Positions 35,813 through 48,399 of a stretch of DNA of 64,000 bases are shown here, one piece after another. This DNA comes from Hermatobates lingyangjiaoensis (Eukaryota; Arthropoda; Insecta; Hemiptera; Hermatobatidae). The DNA is taken from the NCBI GenBank assembly GCA_026182355.1, contig JAPFBL010000225.1, positions 434,001 to 498,000 on the forward strand, written 5' to 3'. The notes beneath the pieces are model-generated. The model had not been told where the DNA came from. It made no database searches and was given only the letters and a program-made list of their open reading frames with translations. The first letter of the stretch is position 1, and each line of letters starts with the position of its first letter. A program made the position numbers and the translations under genes.

Positions 35813-35842
<30 letters not shown>
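35811..35842. repeat. (TA)n microsatellite
   Basis: Begins in the last two bases of the right arm of the 254-bp palindrome. Confidence 0.9.
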
Positions 35843-35845
<3 letters not shown>

Positions 35846-36059
35846 CAATTAAATGAAATGATTCCACTAAATAAATAAACTTAATTCACAGAAAAAAACA
35901 TGCATAAAGTGATTACAAAGCATTACTGTATATTTTGACTACCTCACCATCAAATAGAAGAATATAAGACTAACTCAAGTCTTCGGAGCGACTCAAATCT
36001 TTCTGATGACGAAGCTGTCGAAATACAGTAGTAACTTCTTGTGATTTCTTTTTGTGATA

Positions 36060-37890
36060 CTTAAAGAAAAAAAGGTAAACACATGCAAAGCACAATTCTA
36101 AATATTTTTAGTAACACATAGAGAAATTTTCAATTAATAAACATAGTAGATGGCTATAATTGTTTTAATTTTTTTTTAAAAAAAAAATAGTTTCTTTATA
36201 CTAAATTACAGAATTTTTCGGTATAAAAGATTGAATTCCTACCCAGTCCCCCTAACATTGAAATGAAAATGTACCTTTAAACTAAAAAAAAAAGAAATGT
36301 ATTTGTTTTAATAGTATTTTTTGAGATGAACATATCATTTACTGTTTGACTACTTTGAATTGCATATGTACAACAATTGCCAACATAAATTGCGGATTTA
36401 TGAAAAGTATTGATCTAATAACAAATAGTAGGAGAGCTAAAGTTGTCAAAATTTTGATTCTTTGACACCAACTTTCAGGAAAAGATGAACTGTCTGCCGA
36501 ATTTGATAATTCATCTAATGAATTGTATATTTGGAGTGCAAGCTATCTAACTATGTATTTATGGTATGTGATCATATAAATGTGACTATTAATAAAATTA
36601 CTTCTTTCCTATATAAATAATCTATAATTCAGTTTTCTATTTGATAATCATTTATTAAAAATATTTTTAAAATATATATAAGGCCTTAACACTTGTAAAT
36701 GATGAATTTGTTAAAATAAAAGCTATAAATGTCTATTTTTCATATTTTAAATATTTATTTCAGAATTTTGAGTCAAATTCATAAGGGATAATGAAAAACG
36801 TGGAACATGGTAACAAAAATCTGATGGTTTCACAGTTAGAGGCAGCAGGACCTGCTACTTTACGTTATCGTACTACTTGACGTTTACGTAAGCAGTAAGT
36901 TACTGCTTACTGGCCTTCTCCTGTTACATTTCCCTGGTCCGACCATCTACCATGAAATCAGGCAGCATCAAGCAGTCGTTTGTATGACTTCAATGATTTT
37001 AACTAGATCACCAGAGTTATCGTTTTCTCGCACCACAATTAATTATATATCTTAGAAAGAGATTTCTATTTTATATATTAGTATTTTCAATGTTAAGAGT
37101 AATGTTTGGAAAAGTAAATTTGAATCATTAAAATAGAATGTTTATCTTATCAGGAAATTTGGTTTTCATCCCTCATTGAAAATAGCCAGTAAGTTTGTTT
37201 GTTTTATTAGAAACCAATTTTAAATGACTTATATCACAAAATAAGTATTGAAACAATAAATTTGAAAATTTAAGTATACTTAATAAATTGATTATCATTA
37301 TTAGTAAAAAAATTTGAAATAACAAAGAAAAGTTATTTATGTTATGGCAAACATATAGCAACATACTTGGAAGCTTCTCAACTTCGATTGACGAGCCAAG
37401 GACTTGTATTTCAAGTAGAGTGAAACTGAACCCGGCCAAAGTAGAAGAGTAAGTGATATGTAAACAGTGAGTTACCCAGTGGATTGTTTGTTTTTCTTAT
37501 AATGGTATGTACAACCTTGTGGTACAATAATAATACTATTGAGTTTAATGTATATTTATGGATTTAAGATTTGGTTTGTAATCCAACGACCAGCGATCGT
37601 TCGATTCTTTCCGCGCACTGTTGTGCGCGTTGTAATTAGCAGTTCCAGGTCACGGACCTACTACTGCTGAATTTTTGTACTGCTATGTTTATGGAGTCAG
37701 TAAGTAACTGTCTGTAGTCTTTTGTTTGGTATTCATTATACATTATTTCGTGGTCGTCTGGTCTTCTTAAGACGTGAAATGTAGTCAGTCTAGGTTTGGC
37801 TTTCTTTGTAATCCGTTAACATGAGACTAAGTACTTTCTGGTACATAGCCAAATATTCAGTTGTATATTTAAACTTTCAGACTGAAATGA
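36060..37890 (+). other. Intron sequence, nothing recognised
   Basis: Contains an inverted TACGTAAGCAGTAAGTTACTGCTTAC-like patch near 36885-36912 only; no gene. Confidence 0.5.
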
Positions 37891-37903
37891 AATTTAATTT
37901 CAG

Positions 37904-38115
37904 ATCAGAGTTTGAAGCCTCACCTGTGCAAGCGCTGCGGCAAGGGTTACAAGTACAAAACCAGTATGTATCACCATCTCAAGTACGAGTGCAACGTGGA
38001 GCCTCAGTTTCCCTGCCCTCTGTGTCCGTACCGAGCCAAGCATCGTTCTCGGCTCAAAAACCACATCGCCTTCAAACACACCCGCAACTTCACCCTCTTC
38101 GAGGACAACCGCTGA
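37904..38115 (+). CDS. lola: lola-type alternative terminal exon, C2HC + C2H2 fingers
   Basis: The acceptor AATTTCAG ends at 37903; the split codon ends AT, then 69 residues, with a TGA stop at 38113-38115. Finger 1 is LCKRC-GKGY … YHH24LKYEC29 with ligands C8, C11, H24, C29; two adjacent His are present at 23-24. Finger 2 is FPCPLC … H53-IAFK-H58. Finger 2 has a basic AKHRSRLKNH region and the exon ends in an acidic tail. There is no ATG in frame near the start. No clear AATAAA occurs in the next 300 bases. Confidence 0.92.
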
Positions 38116-38879
38116 CGAGTCCCATCTAGTTTGTTTTATCTTCATTCTATATTATGTTGCAGTTATTTTAAATATTCATGAGCAATGCTCATTAGTGTAC
38201 ATATCTTGTGAAAGTAGTCATTTATTGAAATCCAAGAGTTGGACCATCTCCACTAGAACATTAGTGGTGGTTTAGTCGACTACTACAGGCAATCGCCAAA
38301 TCCAGGTACTAGATATTTATGTAGTTCAAAATATTTTACTGACGATATGATAAGAGTAAATATCTAGGACTAGAACAAAAGAGTTATCAAAATTTAGGTT
38401 CAAAAGCTATTTTATCTCTGTTTTCTAATGAGTAACAATAGTGTGAATTTAATCAGCAGAACAATAATATTGTACCATAAAAGTCATGCTGGCAATTATG
38501 ACTCGTATAAAAAAAATTGCAAGAGTTGAAAACAATGAAGTGTTGGATGTGTGCAAGCCAATGAGGTACATGAACATTGAAAACCGAATTACTGTGACTA
38601 AACACTGAAGAGGATAAATTGTACGTTTCATTTTATTTCTGCTATTTAATGTTTTTATTGTTGATTTTTTTTTATTTTCATTTTACATAGTCAGAATAAC
38701 GTAAATGTAACATTACCAATGACAATGATGAAAGAAATATATACATTTACACATGGAGGCAGGAGGGAAGAAATAATCCAGTAATTATACTTCCTGGCGT
38801 GGAAAATAAGTTATAAAACATAGATTAAATTAGAATTAGTAATAATTCAATCCGTCATACCTCGTAAAGTCTCTGAAAA

Positions 38880-38922
38880 GCTCGACCGGTTTCGGGTCTG
38901 TCTGGATCCCATCTTCAAGAGC
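38880..38922 (-). ncRNA. Small hammerhead-like motif with GTC-type cleavage site (PLE left arm)
   Basis: Minus strand: GCTC (stem I), TTGAAGA (C to T in the first core position), extra T, hairpin GGGATCC…CCC, GAAA, loopless stem III ACCGGT, C at the cleavage position, GAGC exactly complementary to GCTC. The inverted copy is at 39418-39459. Confidence 0.5.
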
Positions 38923-39417
38923 ACCTAACTGACTGTGAATGTTATTTTCCTATAACCTACGTATATATATCATCTACATTGTGTAATCAGTGTTGTCTGT
39001 GTAGTTAATTTTTTTTTCATATTTCTTTAATTGCTATGTTTTTTCCTTTTATTTCTTATTTCATTATCTATTTCCAGTTCCTTGTGTCGTCTTTTAAATG
39101 TTATTAGTGGTTTTGTTAAAATGTCGGTTTGGTGGTTTGTTTGTTCATTGATTATATTGTCTGTCATTTTATGTTTGTATATTTCTATTTGTTCCTGTAT
39201 GTTCATTCGTTGTCCTTTTTGTCCCGTCTGTAGTAAGTCCATTGTTCCTCCCCTCAAATCATGAAATAATATTACTAATATAGTTAATGGGTTAGTTCCA
39301 CTGAGGTTAGTAATATTAGAATTAGTAATAATATAATACACAGACAACACTGATTCCACAATGTAGATGACATATATAGGTAGGTTATAGAAAAATGAAA
39401 TACACAGTCAGTTAGTT

Positions 39418-39459
39418 GCTCTTGAAGATGGGATCGGACGGACTCGAAACCGGTCGAGT
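39418..39459 (+). ncRNA. Small hammerhead-like motif (PLE right arm)
   Basis: GCTC 39418-39421, TTGAAGA, extra T, imperfect hairpin, GAAA 39446-39449, ACCGGT, C 39455, GAGT. Compared with the left arm, stem I has one changed base. Confidence 0.45.
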
Positions 39460-39519
39460 TTTTCTGACAATTTACGAGGTATGACGGACAGTATTACTAC
39501 TAATTCTAATATTTGGTAA

Positions 39520-41590
39520 TTGTTTTAAGCAATATGTGTTCAAATAAAATGTCTACTTTGTTAAAACGAAATCATGTGTTTATATGTTATAGGTTTTGGA
39601 GTTCTGGAGACTCAAGGCAGTATGACCGCTTTGTAGACTGTTTCTCTCTGAGCTCGGCCATAGAACTCACTGTTATTTACGATAATTTTTGTAAAAAGAG
39701 TAGATTTTTGTTGTGATACTTCTGTAATTTTTCCCATCGTTGTTCAGAATTTTGATTAAATTGTAATTGTGCAAGAAAGTTGTTTTATTAGAATGATTGA
39801 AGCCTTTACAATCAAGTTCCAATGAATGGTAACATTTTAGTTCTTTAAGGATAATTTTCTCCTTTGTGTTTGTTGTTGTTATGATTAGAGTGAAATGGTA
39901 ACAGATAAGGAGCAATAGCCTATTTGAGCTAATTAATACCTCGCAAAAGAACAACTGCAACGATATTTGTGAAATGATGTGAAATCCATCAATTCAATTC
40001 AAGCACAAAATAATTTCAGCACAATTTAAATGCCAAAGGAAAAAATTGAAATGGTCTACACCCAACTTTATTACAATTAACTAATTATGAAACTCATTGA
40101 TTAATCATTTTAATTAATTGGTATTTTGCATGGCTTTCACACTTTTGATAAGAGAGACAATGGTGGAAAACAAATGCTACAGTTGAAATACGTATAGCAC
40201 TTGAGACTAGTAACGATAGCAAGTAAGATAAAATACTCATTGAAATGTATTTTAATAGTTCATTAAATGTTATGAAATTATGTAATCTGATGTCTTATCA
40301 ATTGGGTGAATCAGCTTACATTGGATCCGGTCATCGGTTTGTTTTGCTTATCATTTGACAGAGTTTTAACTACTTATTGAAATATAATAAGCCTTATAAA
40401 ATATAAACCGTTTATATTTCTTAGCATCTATCATTTTTAGTTCAACTAATTAAATGAATCAAGTTGAATTCAAGGGATATTGAATTTGTTGGTTTAATGG
40501 TATCATAAACAGAGAAAATGGTAGGTTTCTATCTTAAGAACAATACATCTCTATAAGATCCTTAATATTCATATATAAATACCTGATAATATTTAAATAA
40601 CTGATTATCTTAGAACACATTTTATATTCTATGTTTTGAATAAATTAAATTTTATGTATAGTTCTGTTTGTTCTTACTTAATTACTCAAATATGATTTAT
40701 TTCAATTAATCATTCTTTAATATTCTGTTTTAACATAATTTCCTTATGTTAAGCTCTGTAGATATTAATAAACTTAAGATAAAACAAATAAGGTAAGCAA
40801 ATTAGGCTAAACTATAATTTGGACTCGACAGTAGTCCTTTTTAGTGCTCCATTGACTCCAGCGGTATTTATAAATTTATGATATTTGTATTAAGCAATAG
40901 TCATATTATGGTAATACAAAATATAAAAGTTTTGTAGAATAACCAGAAGAGCGAGGAAAATTAGAAAGGTTTGCATTTAAATGCCGTTTTACTGTAAAGT
41001 TTGGTGGAGTATCTTTTTCATGACTCAATATCCCACCTGTATTAAACTTCATAATGATCAGTATAGCAGTGTGGCTTGTGATGTATTTCAAATAAAATTA
41101 TTGGATATACTCTTGCCTACATACACATAACAGTATTTACAAAGTTATCAACTTCATTGTCACTCTATTTTAGCTTGAATGAACTAAAACTTATGTGAAT
41201 CTCCTTTGTCTTCCAATCGTCTCAGTTTAGTTGCGTCTTGTGGGGTTTAAGATTTGATGATGAGGAAGATTATGTTAGCTCTAATACTCGTGTTAGTGTT
41301 ATCATTATCACACATGTATGTTTTTTTGATTATTTTTAATTATTTTCCGATTGAATAAATTGTTACAGTTCCACTTAATCTAGAATAGAATGTTGTAGGA
41401 AGTACTCAGTCAGAATTTGCAGATTGTTGAGGTCATAACTTTTTTGTATTATTATTTGAAAGACGGTTTCGTTGGGTAGAGCTTCTATCATTAACTACAG
41501 CAAGAGTTTTGGCATAGACTTTAACTATAATCTTGACTCTTAAACGTTACAAGTTTTCAAGTGTGCTGTGATTCTGACAAGTATTTTCTT
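39520..41590 (+). other. Intron sequence, nothing recognised
   Basis: No motif, no repeat structure visible beyond AT-richness. Confidence 0.55.
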
Positions 41591-41597
41591 GTTATAG

Positions 41598-41794
41598 TGA
41601 CCGACTTTTGTGCAAAGCCGTTTCGGTGCGACGAGTGTGGCAACGAGTACAAATTGAAATCCAGCCTTCGCAACCACAAGCGGTATGTGTGCAACAAGGA
41701 GCCGCAATTCAAGTGTCCTACCTGTCCCTACGTCAGCAAGTACAAGGGCCACCTCAAGACACACGTTGGCATCAAACATGGCGGCTTTATATAA
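41598..41794 (+). CDS. lola: lola-type alternative terminal exon, C2HC + C2H2 fingers
   Basis: The acceptor CTTGTTATAG ends at 41597, a TAG acceptor unlike the CAG used by most. The split codon ends TG, then 64 residues, with a TAA stop at 41792-41794. Ligands are C10, C13, H26, C31 and C39, C42, H55, H60. The linker reads RYVCNKEPQF: Val replaces the near-invariant Glu before the last finger-1 Cys. Finger 2 is FKCPTC … H-VGIK-H. A Penelope-like fragment starts about 30-36 bases past the stop and supplies the first AATAAA (41843-41848), so this isoform's 3' UTR may be transposon-derived. Confidence 0.92.
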
Positions 41795-41824
41795 ACTTGG
41801 GATTTTAATAATAATATTGTCATT

Positions 41825-42421
41825 TAAAATTACAATAACAATAATAAAGAATTTTTTTTCACATTTTGCGAAACACCTTGTCAAACAAAATCACAGCTTA
41901 GACCCAAACTTGAACCTTACCATCCTACATGTGAATAGAAAGTATAAATAAATTTGTAATTTGGAAGCTTTCGAAATAAACAAAGCCTTCATTAATAATC
42001 CTTTTGCCTCTCTATGACTTAATGATCAAATTACAGGGTGTCCAAAATTTCTTAAACTGTTCCTAGAATCACAAAGAATAAATTAATTTAAAAAAAGAAA
42101 CAAAAATTCTTTCCTCTAAATTAGTGGTGCTGGCCTTCTGTATTTCAGTTAACGGTTTTCAAGCATACCCGACACCTTTGTCACCTTATCTCCTAAATGC
42201 CTATTCCCACTCTTTCGCAGCGGATCTACTTCCTACTTGTTGTTTTCTCTGGACCATCCCGTCAGCACCACATCCTTGGGTATGTCTTGAATTCTCTTAA
42301 TTGAATTTTATTATTTCACTCTAGTTTTGTAACTGATTAGATATAATTTGTATTATAGTGTCTTCCTGATGATGAACAAAAAGTGGAGACTTTTGTTTGT
42401 TTATCCATTTTATCTCAGAAT
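41825..42421 (+). mobile_element. Penelope-like element remnant, second copy
   Basis: It aligns with the reverse complement of 1739-2360. It includes the HFAKHLVKQNHS … LNLTILH segment (41860-41940), the TCAGCACCACATCC stretch and the TTATCCATTTTATCTCAGAAT-type end. It has lost most of the hammerhead-like segment: CTGATGATGAAC at 42367-42378 is followed directly by later sequence. It begins about 30 bp after the stop of the lola exon at 41598. Confidence 0.7.
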
Positions 42422-42424
42422 TGA

Positions 42425-43735
42425 TTAATAATGCCTAAAATATCTGAAAACAATTATAATCGATTCAATTTGTATACCGTTACACATTGACATAGCATTT
42501 ACAATGACTAAGTGAAACGTATCTCCACATATTATAATTAAGTTGTATCTCAAAGAGAAATGAAATTCTATTTTTTTTTTGTTCTTATAGTTATTTTTCA
42601 ATTTTAATATTCTTCCCAAAATAAATATAAATTTACAATATTTCATTTTTGAAAATGTTAAGCCATCTGTATTTTACTTTAAAATCATATTAACTTTAGC
42701 AATCACTCAACCCCTTTCCTGAAAAAATATGTATATAAATAGCTAATTCTGGAATTTGTAAATTGTATGAACAGTTTGGTCCAGAAATTTGTTGTTGTAT
42801 ATACACGTCACTATACTATTTCTTTTTTGGTATGAGTGTATGAAATTTAGTTTTAATATAGAATCTAGAGGATGTTATATGTTTTAAACTGAACTTCTGT
42901 GATAAGAAAACTGATAGTTCACAATGTTAATGTGTTTGTTTAAAATGTCTATTTAATATTTAATAATGTATATGAAAATGGAAGAACTTATATCAACGTG
43001 GCTTTAATTTATTTCAATTTTCCCTGCTTTACTTAATTTGGAATTCTTTTTTTTATTTTAACATATGAAAATATTATATTAATATGATAGTACCAAATAT
43101 GTGCGTGGTAATAGATTATTAATATAATATGGAACAGTGCACTAATTGAATATGTTGGTCCTCAAGTCAGGTTTAACAAAACAAGGAGGCTGTTTGTATT
43201 TTTTCTTCTTTCAAATTACATACCTGGAATATTATTAATGAAATGTGTATTCTTTGGTGTAAAATACAAAAGGGAAGTCTCATCATGATACGAATCCTTC
43301 CAGTGAAGAGGGCTTGAAACGGCAGTACGGCAAAAAAAAAGCCTGGTTCAAGGGTCAAGGGTCAGCTAGCCATGCACAGCAAGGTGCATGCCAAATCAGT
43401 GGACAGGCATCTAGGCCTTTTACCACTTCATTCTCTAAATTAGTTGACGTGGCGGGATTCAAGCTAAACTGGCGCTTTTACTTGTCGTTTGCACTTTTAG
43501 TCAAGAAACCTGTCAGGACCCTGACAAGATATACTGTTACTGTTACTCTTCACATAATTCAAGGTATTTTTGACTCGAATTTGACCAAATGGCCTTCCTG
43601 GAAGGGATTTACAGTAATTCTGCTTTCTAGTTTGCTAAAAATTCTTTATGATTATTCTTCACAGCAAGATTATGATGTGTATAGGTAGTTGTGTGCATCT
43701 AAAGTAGTTAGGCTTTATTGGTTAATGTAAGTCTC
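42425..43735 (+). other. Intron sequence with one unrecognised open frame
   Basis: An open frame of 124 codons at 43314-43688 ends 60 bp before the SINE. Its sequence suggests no family and it lacks a zinc finger; probably fortuitous or part of an old repeat. Confidence 0.35.
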
Positions 43736-43747
43736 GGTTGGAATATA

Positions 43748-44078
43748 GGGTTCAGGCTAGCTCAGTGTTTACGTGCTCGCCTCTGAACTGATAGGACCGG
43801 GGTTCGATCCCCACCTGGCCCTCGATTTATTCACGCGGGAGGTGAATAAATGTGATCACGTCGTCCCTCGGAGAAGAACGTTAAACTGTCGATCCCGAGC
43901 CTGTACCATGTTAGGTACTCGTTAAAGATCCCTACTCTAAATACACTTGAGTTAGGCAAATTTTAGTACTCCCACTGTAGAATCAATCTTCATTGTGTGG
44001 TATCACAAAGGACTAATGCTTGGCCTAAGTGTGTTCCCTTGTGGGACTGCCATTGCAACCTAACCTAACCAAACCCAA
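43748..44078 (+). mobile_element. tRNA-derived SINE, copy 2
   Basis: A box (GCTAGCTCAGTGTTTA) and B box (GGTTCGATCCC) lead a body nearly identical to copy 1 at 13522. The tail is AACCTAACCTAACC. Target duplications TTGGAATATA at 43738-43747 and 44079-44088 bound it. Confidence 0.9.
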
Positions 44079-44442
44079 TTGGAATATAAATAATTTTTTG
44101 CATTAAGTGAAATCATAGCTGAATAGTACAATGGATTTAAATGTTTACCAAAAACAGTTATTTGTACTAAATATACAATATTATGAACTATCTTATGTTG
44201 TAGCTGTAGATAACCTCGTGATTTGTCGAAGAGAAATGTCGTAGCACAACGTAGGAGGATCAAGAGCTGTTCATACTTTCTTGAATTCAGTATTATAACA
44301 GAAAACTTGGATGGAACTGGTTTCTTCGACGATCGGCAACCACTTATAATTGACTTTCCTTTAAAACCTCCAACTTATTTAATATCGGTTTTAAAAACAG
44401 CTGTTGTATGAAGTATATTTCTAACTAATATCTGGTTTTTAG

Positions 44443-44648
44443 GTGAACTTGGTAAGCACTGCTGTGAGACTTGTGGAAAGCGATACAAACACAGATTTAT
44501 ACTTAACCGACACATCAGATACGAGTGCAACAAGGAGCCGCAGTTTGCTTGTCCCTATTGTGCCTACAGAGCCAAGCAGAAGGGCTGTCTGAAAGGCCAC
44601 ATGGCCCGCATTCATGGAGTGGCTCTCAACTTCTTTGTACCTTCCTAG
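44443..44648 (+). CDS. lola: lola-type alternative terminal exon, C2HC + C2H2 fingers
   Basis: The acceptor GGTTTTTAG ends at 44442; 67 residues follow and the stop is TAG at 44646-44648. Finger 1 is HCCETCGKRY … NRH23IRYEC28 (C7, C10, H23, C28; an extra Cys at 6); finger 2 is FACPYC … H52-MARI-H57. The RAKQKG … LK core places it with the exons at 32554 and 49811. The tail is a ten-residue hydrophobic stretch. AATAAA at 44729-44734 is 81 bases past the stop. A SINE (43748-44078) lies 364 bases upstream in the intron. Confidence 0.93.
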
Positions 44649-44739
44649 CATTTCCTGGAGCCTTAAGGACCTCAACTCTCCTTAAAGGCCTAATATTGTC
44701 ATTTCTGTGATCAACTTTTGATCATTAAAATAAATAATA

Positions 44740-47140
44740 TTTCTTTCAAATAATACCCAAATCCTAGTATGATATAGTTGTAATTAGATTATCAGAAGTG
44801 TATAATTTTTAAGTGACTGCACATATATATAACAGTATATGACTCGATAACGATAACGATAACAGTATATGACTGATAACAGTATAACCCCCCTCCCCAG
44901 AAAGTTTGTGAAATGAGATAACATTATTCAGAGGAATAAATCTAATCATTGCAGTTTATGCAGTTCTCTACTTATAAAAAGTGTTGATTTTATGCTTCAT
45001 AATTAATATTTAAGAGAAAGTTTGTGTGCCTAACTCAAAGTTCACTCTTGTAACTTTATGCGTAAAACCTGAAAAAGAATTACATATGACATAGTGTTAT
45101 TCTCATAGATTTTGTTTTGTTTTATCTCCAGACAAATCCAGCTTAATAATATTGTCAAAATTCCCCTAATTTAACAAAAATTTTTGAATTTGACTATTCA
45201 GCATAGCACCTAAGTGACTCATTAACGACTGTGGCAAAGTCTTTTAGTCCAATTTAAGTGTTTAAAAAGAATGTAGAATTAATGTTAAAATAAGTCAATT
45301 TCAAATGACTTCAGTTTTCTATATTTTTAAATGTATTTACTATATACATATATATATGTATAATAATGTGTTCGTAGTTATTACTTTATTATTGTAAGTG
45401 TGTATACATAGTGTGTATGTATGCATGTGTAACCTGTATTCAAAACGTCACCATCAACAGTTCAAATGCGCTTACATACAATAAACATATATATAATTCA
45501 AATTTCACAAAAAGCAGTAAACAGGACTTTAAAGAACTAAATACATAGAACAGATACTTTCTAAGATGGATATTTCGAACAACAGTCGTATTCAAGAGTA
45601 GATCAGAAAAGAAGAAGCTGTAGAGAAGTAGACCAACTGATAAGGAGGTGAGTGCCTCTTCTGCGGTATCTTATTTCATGATCCTCTCCTAGTTTCCAAG
45701 TATTGTTTGAAATATCACTTTTAGTAATTGCCTATTCTTGGGTATATGTTTTTTTTTTTTAAATAAAAATAGTTACATTATTGTAAAGAGTAACATTTAC
45801 TCTTGCTATTTTATAATGCTTTTGTATCTCCTGTTTGTTTAATTATTATAGGTGCTCATTTTATGTTTCTCAAATATTAATATAACAAACTGTCTAATCT
45901 ACCTCTTATCTTAATTGAACTTAGATTAATAGATAAGTGTTCAGTTTTGATTCTTTAGATGTATGTAGTGTATTATCGCTTTAATTCAACTTGTAATGTA
46001 GTTGTTAGACAATACTTGGACCATGTCTCATTTTCTGTCTAGTATATTTTCTGTCTAGTATATTTTTCTATACTCAGTCGCTTTGTGCTAGCCTAAGACT
46101 TGCTTCCTGTGGAAGCCGTTTAAGTACAAATTTTGAATAGTTCATGTATTAAAAACATATCTTTATAATTAGTCAAATAAAGTTATAGCACAAATTTTAG
46201 TATATTTATTATCATTTAAAAAAGAAATATTGTGACGATTTTTGTAATAAATGTTTTTATAATTTTTTTTTTTAAATCGAACCTTCATGATAATATCTTT
46301 AAAAATATATCAAAATCTCATTTTTTTTTTTTAAATTAACTTAATTCTGGTTCTCATTACGAAGAACTAGGGTCTATGAATTAAAAAAAAAATAAGAATC
46401 AATTCTTACTTATTTAGAATATTACTGTTAAAACAATTTACTTTCTTTCTATCTAGAGCTATTTGACTTGTCTCAGTAACTTTCCCTCAATATATGTATA
46501 CTGAATAATCAGGTACTGACAATGTTCTTGAAGTTATGTTGTTCATATGAGGGGTTAACGGTTTTGAGGAGACGTTTTGTTTGACGACATGAGACCGGTG
46601 AACAAATGTTAGTGTCCTGACTCGAAACTGACGGAACTGGCTGCACTCTGGCATCTAAATTTTAAATTACTAGGAGTGAAGGTATTAAAAAAATGAACAT
46701 TTAAAAATTTCAATCAATTAATTACCGTAAATTTATTTTAAAATTGTGGTACGACCTTTTACAAATTTAACTCAGAGTGTCGTCAGGAAATGCTAATTAA
46801 CGTTTCAGCTCCTTTCCATATTTTGACGTTCAACTTCCTGTATATAATTGATTTATTTTTGCTTCGCGCAGTTTTTAAGCACACTCAATTTTATTGTAAT
46901 TATCTTTAATTATCCCTCCTATTACTTCTCTGTCGTACTAAACAGATTGTCTTAATTCTTAAATATCGTTTATTATTGCAAATGAAATGAGTGGCATGCA
47001 ACTGTAATGTTCATTACAACAAACAACTATTTGAAAATAGCATTATTCATACATTATATATTTATAAATATATTTGTTAATACATATTAATTGTTTATGT
47101 AATGTAATTAAGCCATTACACCAGTGAAGTTACAGATTGC
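44740..47140 (+). other. Intron sequence with a weak module remnant
   Basis: Only a decayed hammerhead-like remnant on the minus strand (about 45565-45600: CTTGAATACGAC … TTCGAAAT) stands out. Confidence 0.4.
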
Positions 47141-47144
47141 GGTA

Positions 47145-47886
47145 GGAGGAGCATCCTGTACTTGGGTGGCACGTTCTAGAATGATGGATAAAGGATAATA
47201 GAGAGTGCAACATACAGTCAAACAAAAGTCTAGAATATATACCGAACTAGGGAGGAGCATCCTGTCCTTGGGTGGCACGTTCTAGAATGATGGATAAAGG
47301 ATTATAGAGAGTGCAACATACAGTCAAACAAAAGTCTAGAATATATACCGAACTAGGGAGGAGCATCCTGTCCTTGGGTGGCACGTTCTAGAATGATGGA
47401 TAAAGGATTATAGAGAGTGCAACATACAGTCAAACAAAAGTCTAGAAGATATACCGAACTAGGGAGGAGCATCCTGTCCTTGGGTGGCACGTTCTAGAAT
47501 GATGGATAAAGGATTATAGAGAGTGCAACATACAGTCAAACAAAAGTCTAGAATATATACCGAACTAGGGAGGAGCATCCTGTCCTTGGGTGGCACGTTC
47601 TAGAATGATGGATAAAGGATTATAGAGAGTGCAACATACAGTCAAACAAAAGTCTAGAATATATACCGAACTAGGGAGGAGCATCCTGTCCTTGGGTGGC
47701 ACGTTCTAGAATGATGGATAAAGGATTATAGAGAGTGCAACATACAGTCAAACAAAAGTCTAGAATATATACCGAACTAGGGAGGAGCATCCTGTCCTTG
47801 GGTGGCACGTTCTAGAATGATGGATAAAGGATTATAGAGAGTGCAACATACAGTCAAACAAAAGTCTAGAATATATACCGAACTAG
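47145..47886. repeat. 106-bp tandem repeat, 7 copies
   Basis: GCATCCTG recurs at 47151, 47257, 47363, 47469, 47575, 47681 and 47787, exactly 106 bp apart. Copies are almost identical (single-base differences in the first and third), so expansion is recent. No coding frame or known motif. Confidence 0.95.
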
Positions 47887-48399
47887 AAGTCATGATTTTA
47901 ATTCTTTAACCTTCCTGTTTTAATCTATGTTAATTTCTGCATTTTACTCCCGATTAGTGTGATAATTGGCTCTTGATTTGGTTCATACACGCTTTCAGTT
48001 ATTGAAATGATTTAATCGAATACAGAACTTGGGTTGAAAAATTTGCTTTTTTCTTTTTATCTTGAACATAAAATCTAAATATTTGCCCAACATCTATATT
48101 TCAATGGAGTTAAGTTGCTTGGACAGAAAGCAACGTCAACATTTGAAAAATCTCAATATTTCCCAATTTTATAAGAAATATATTTTTTATTTATAAGGAA
48201 ATTATATCGAATTCTGACTAGGATATGTGAAAATATTTCACTTAGATTAGTCAGGGATTAGATCGGAAATGATTCAATAAGTGAGCTGCTGAGGTGATAA
48301 TCTGTTTAGATATAAAGCTAGAAATTTGCTAAATGAAATATCGAACGTGAAGGAGGTGGGGTGGAGAAGGAGGAAGTGATGCGCTCACCCCTGACGGGG

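Larger units (their letters stand above)
38830..39509 (-). mobile_element. Penelope-like element remnant with inverted pLTR-like arms
   Basis: Inverted arms of about 170 bp (38830-39005 and 39339-39509) flank about 330 bp. The minus strand of the interior encodes KGQRMNIQEQIEIYKHK … NEQTN, which resembles the C-terminal GIY-YIG region of Penelope-like elements (MN…LE-x2-EIYK … LNEQ). Each arm carries a hammerhead-like motif. The phrase TNLSG-x-N upstream is shared with the family-D foldback at 51812, linking D foldbacks to this PLE. Confidence 0.65.
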
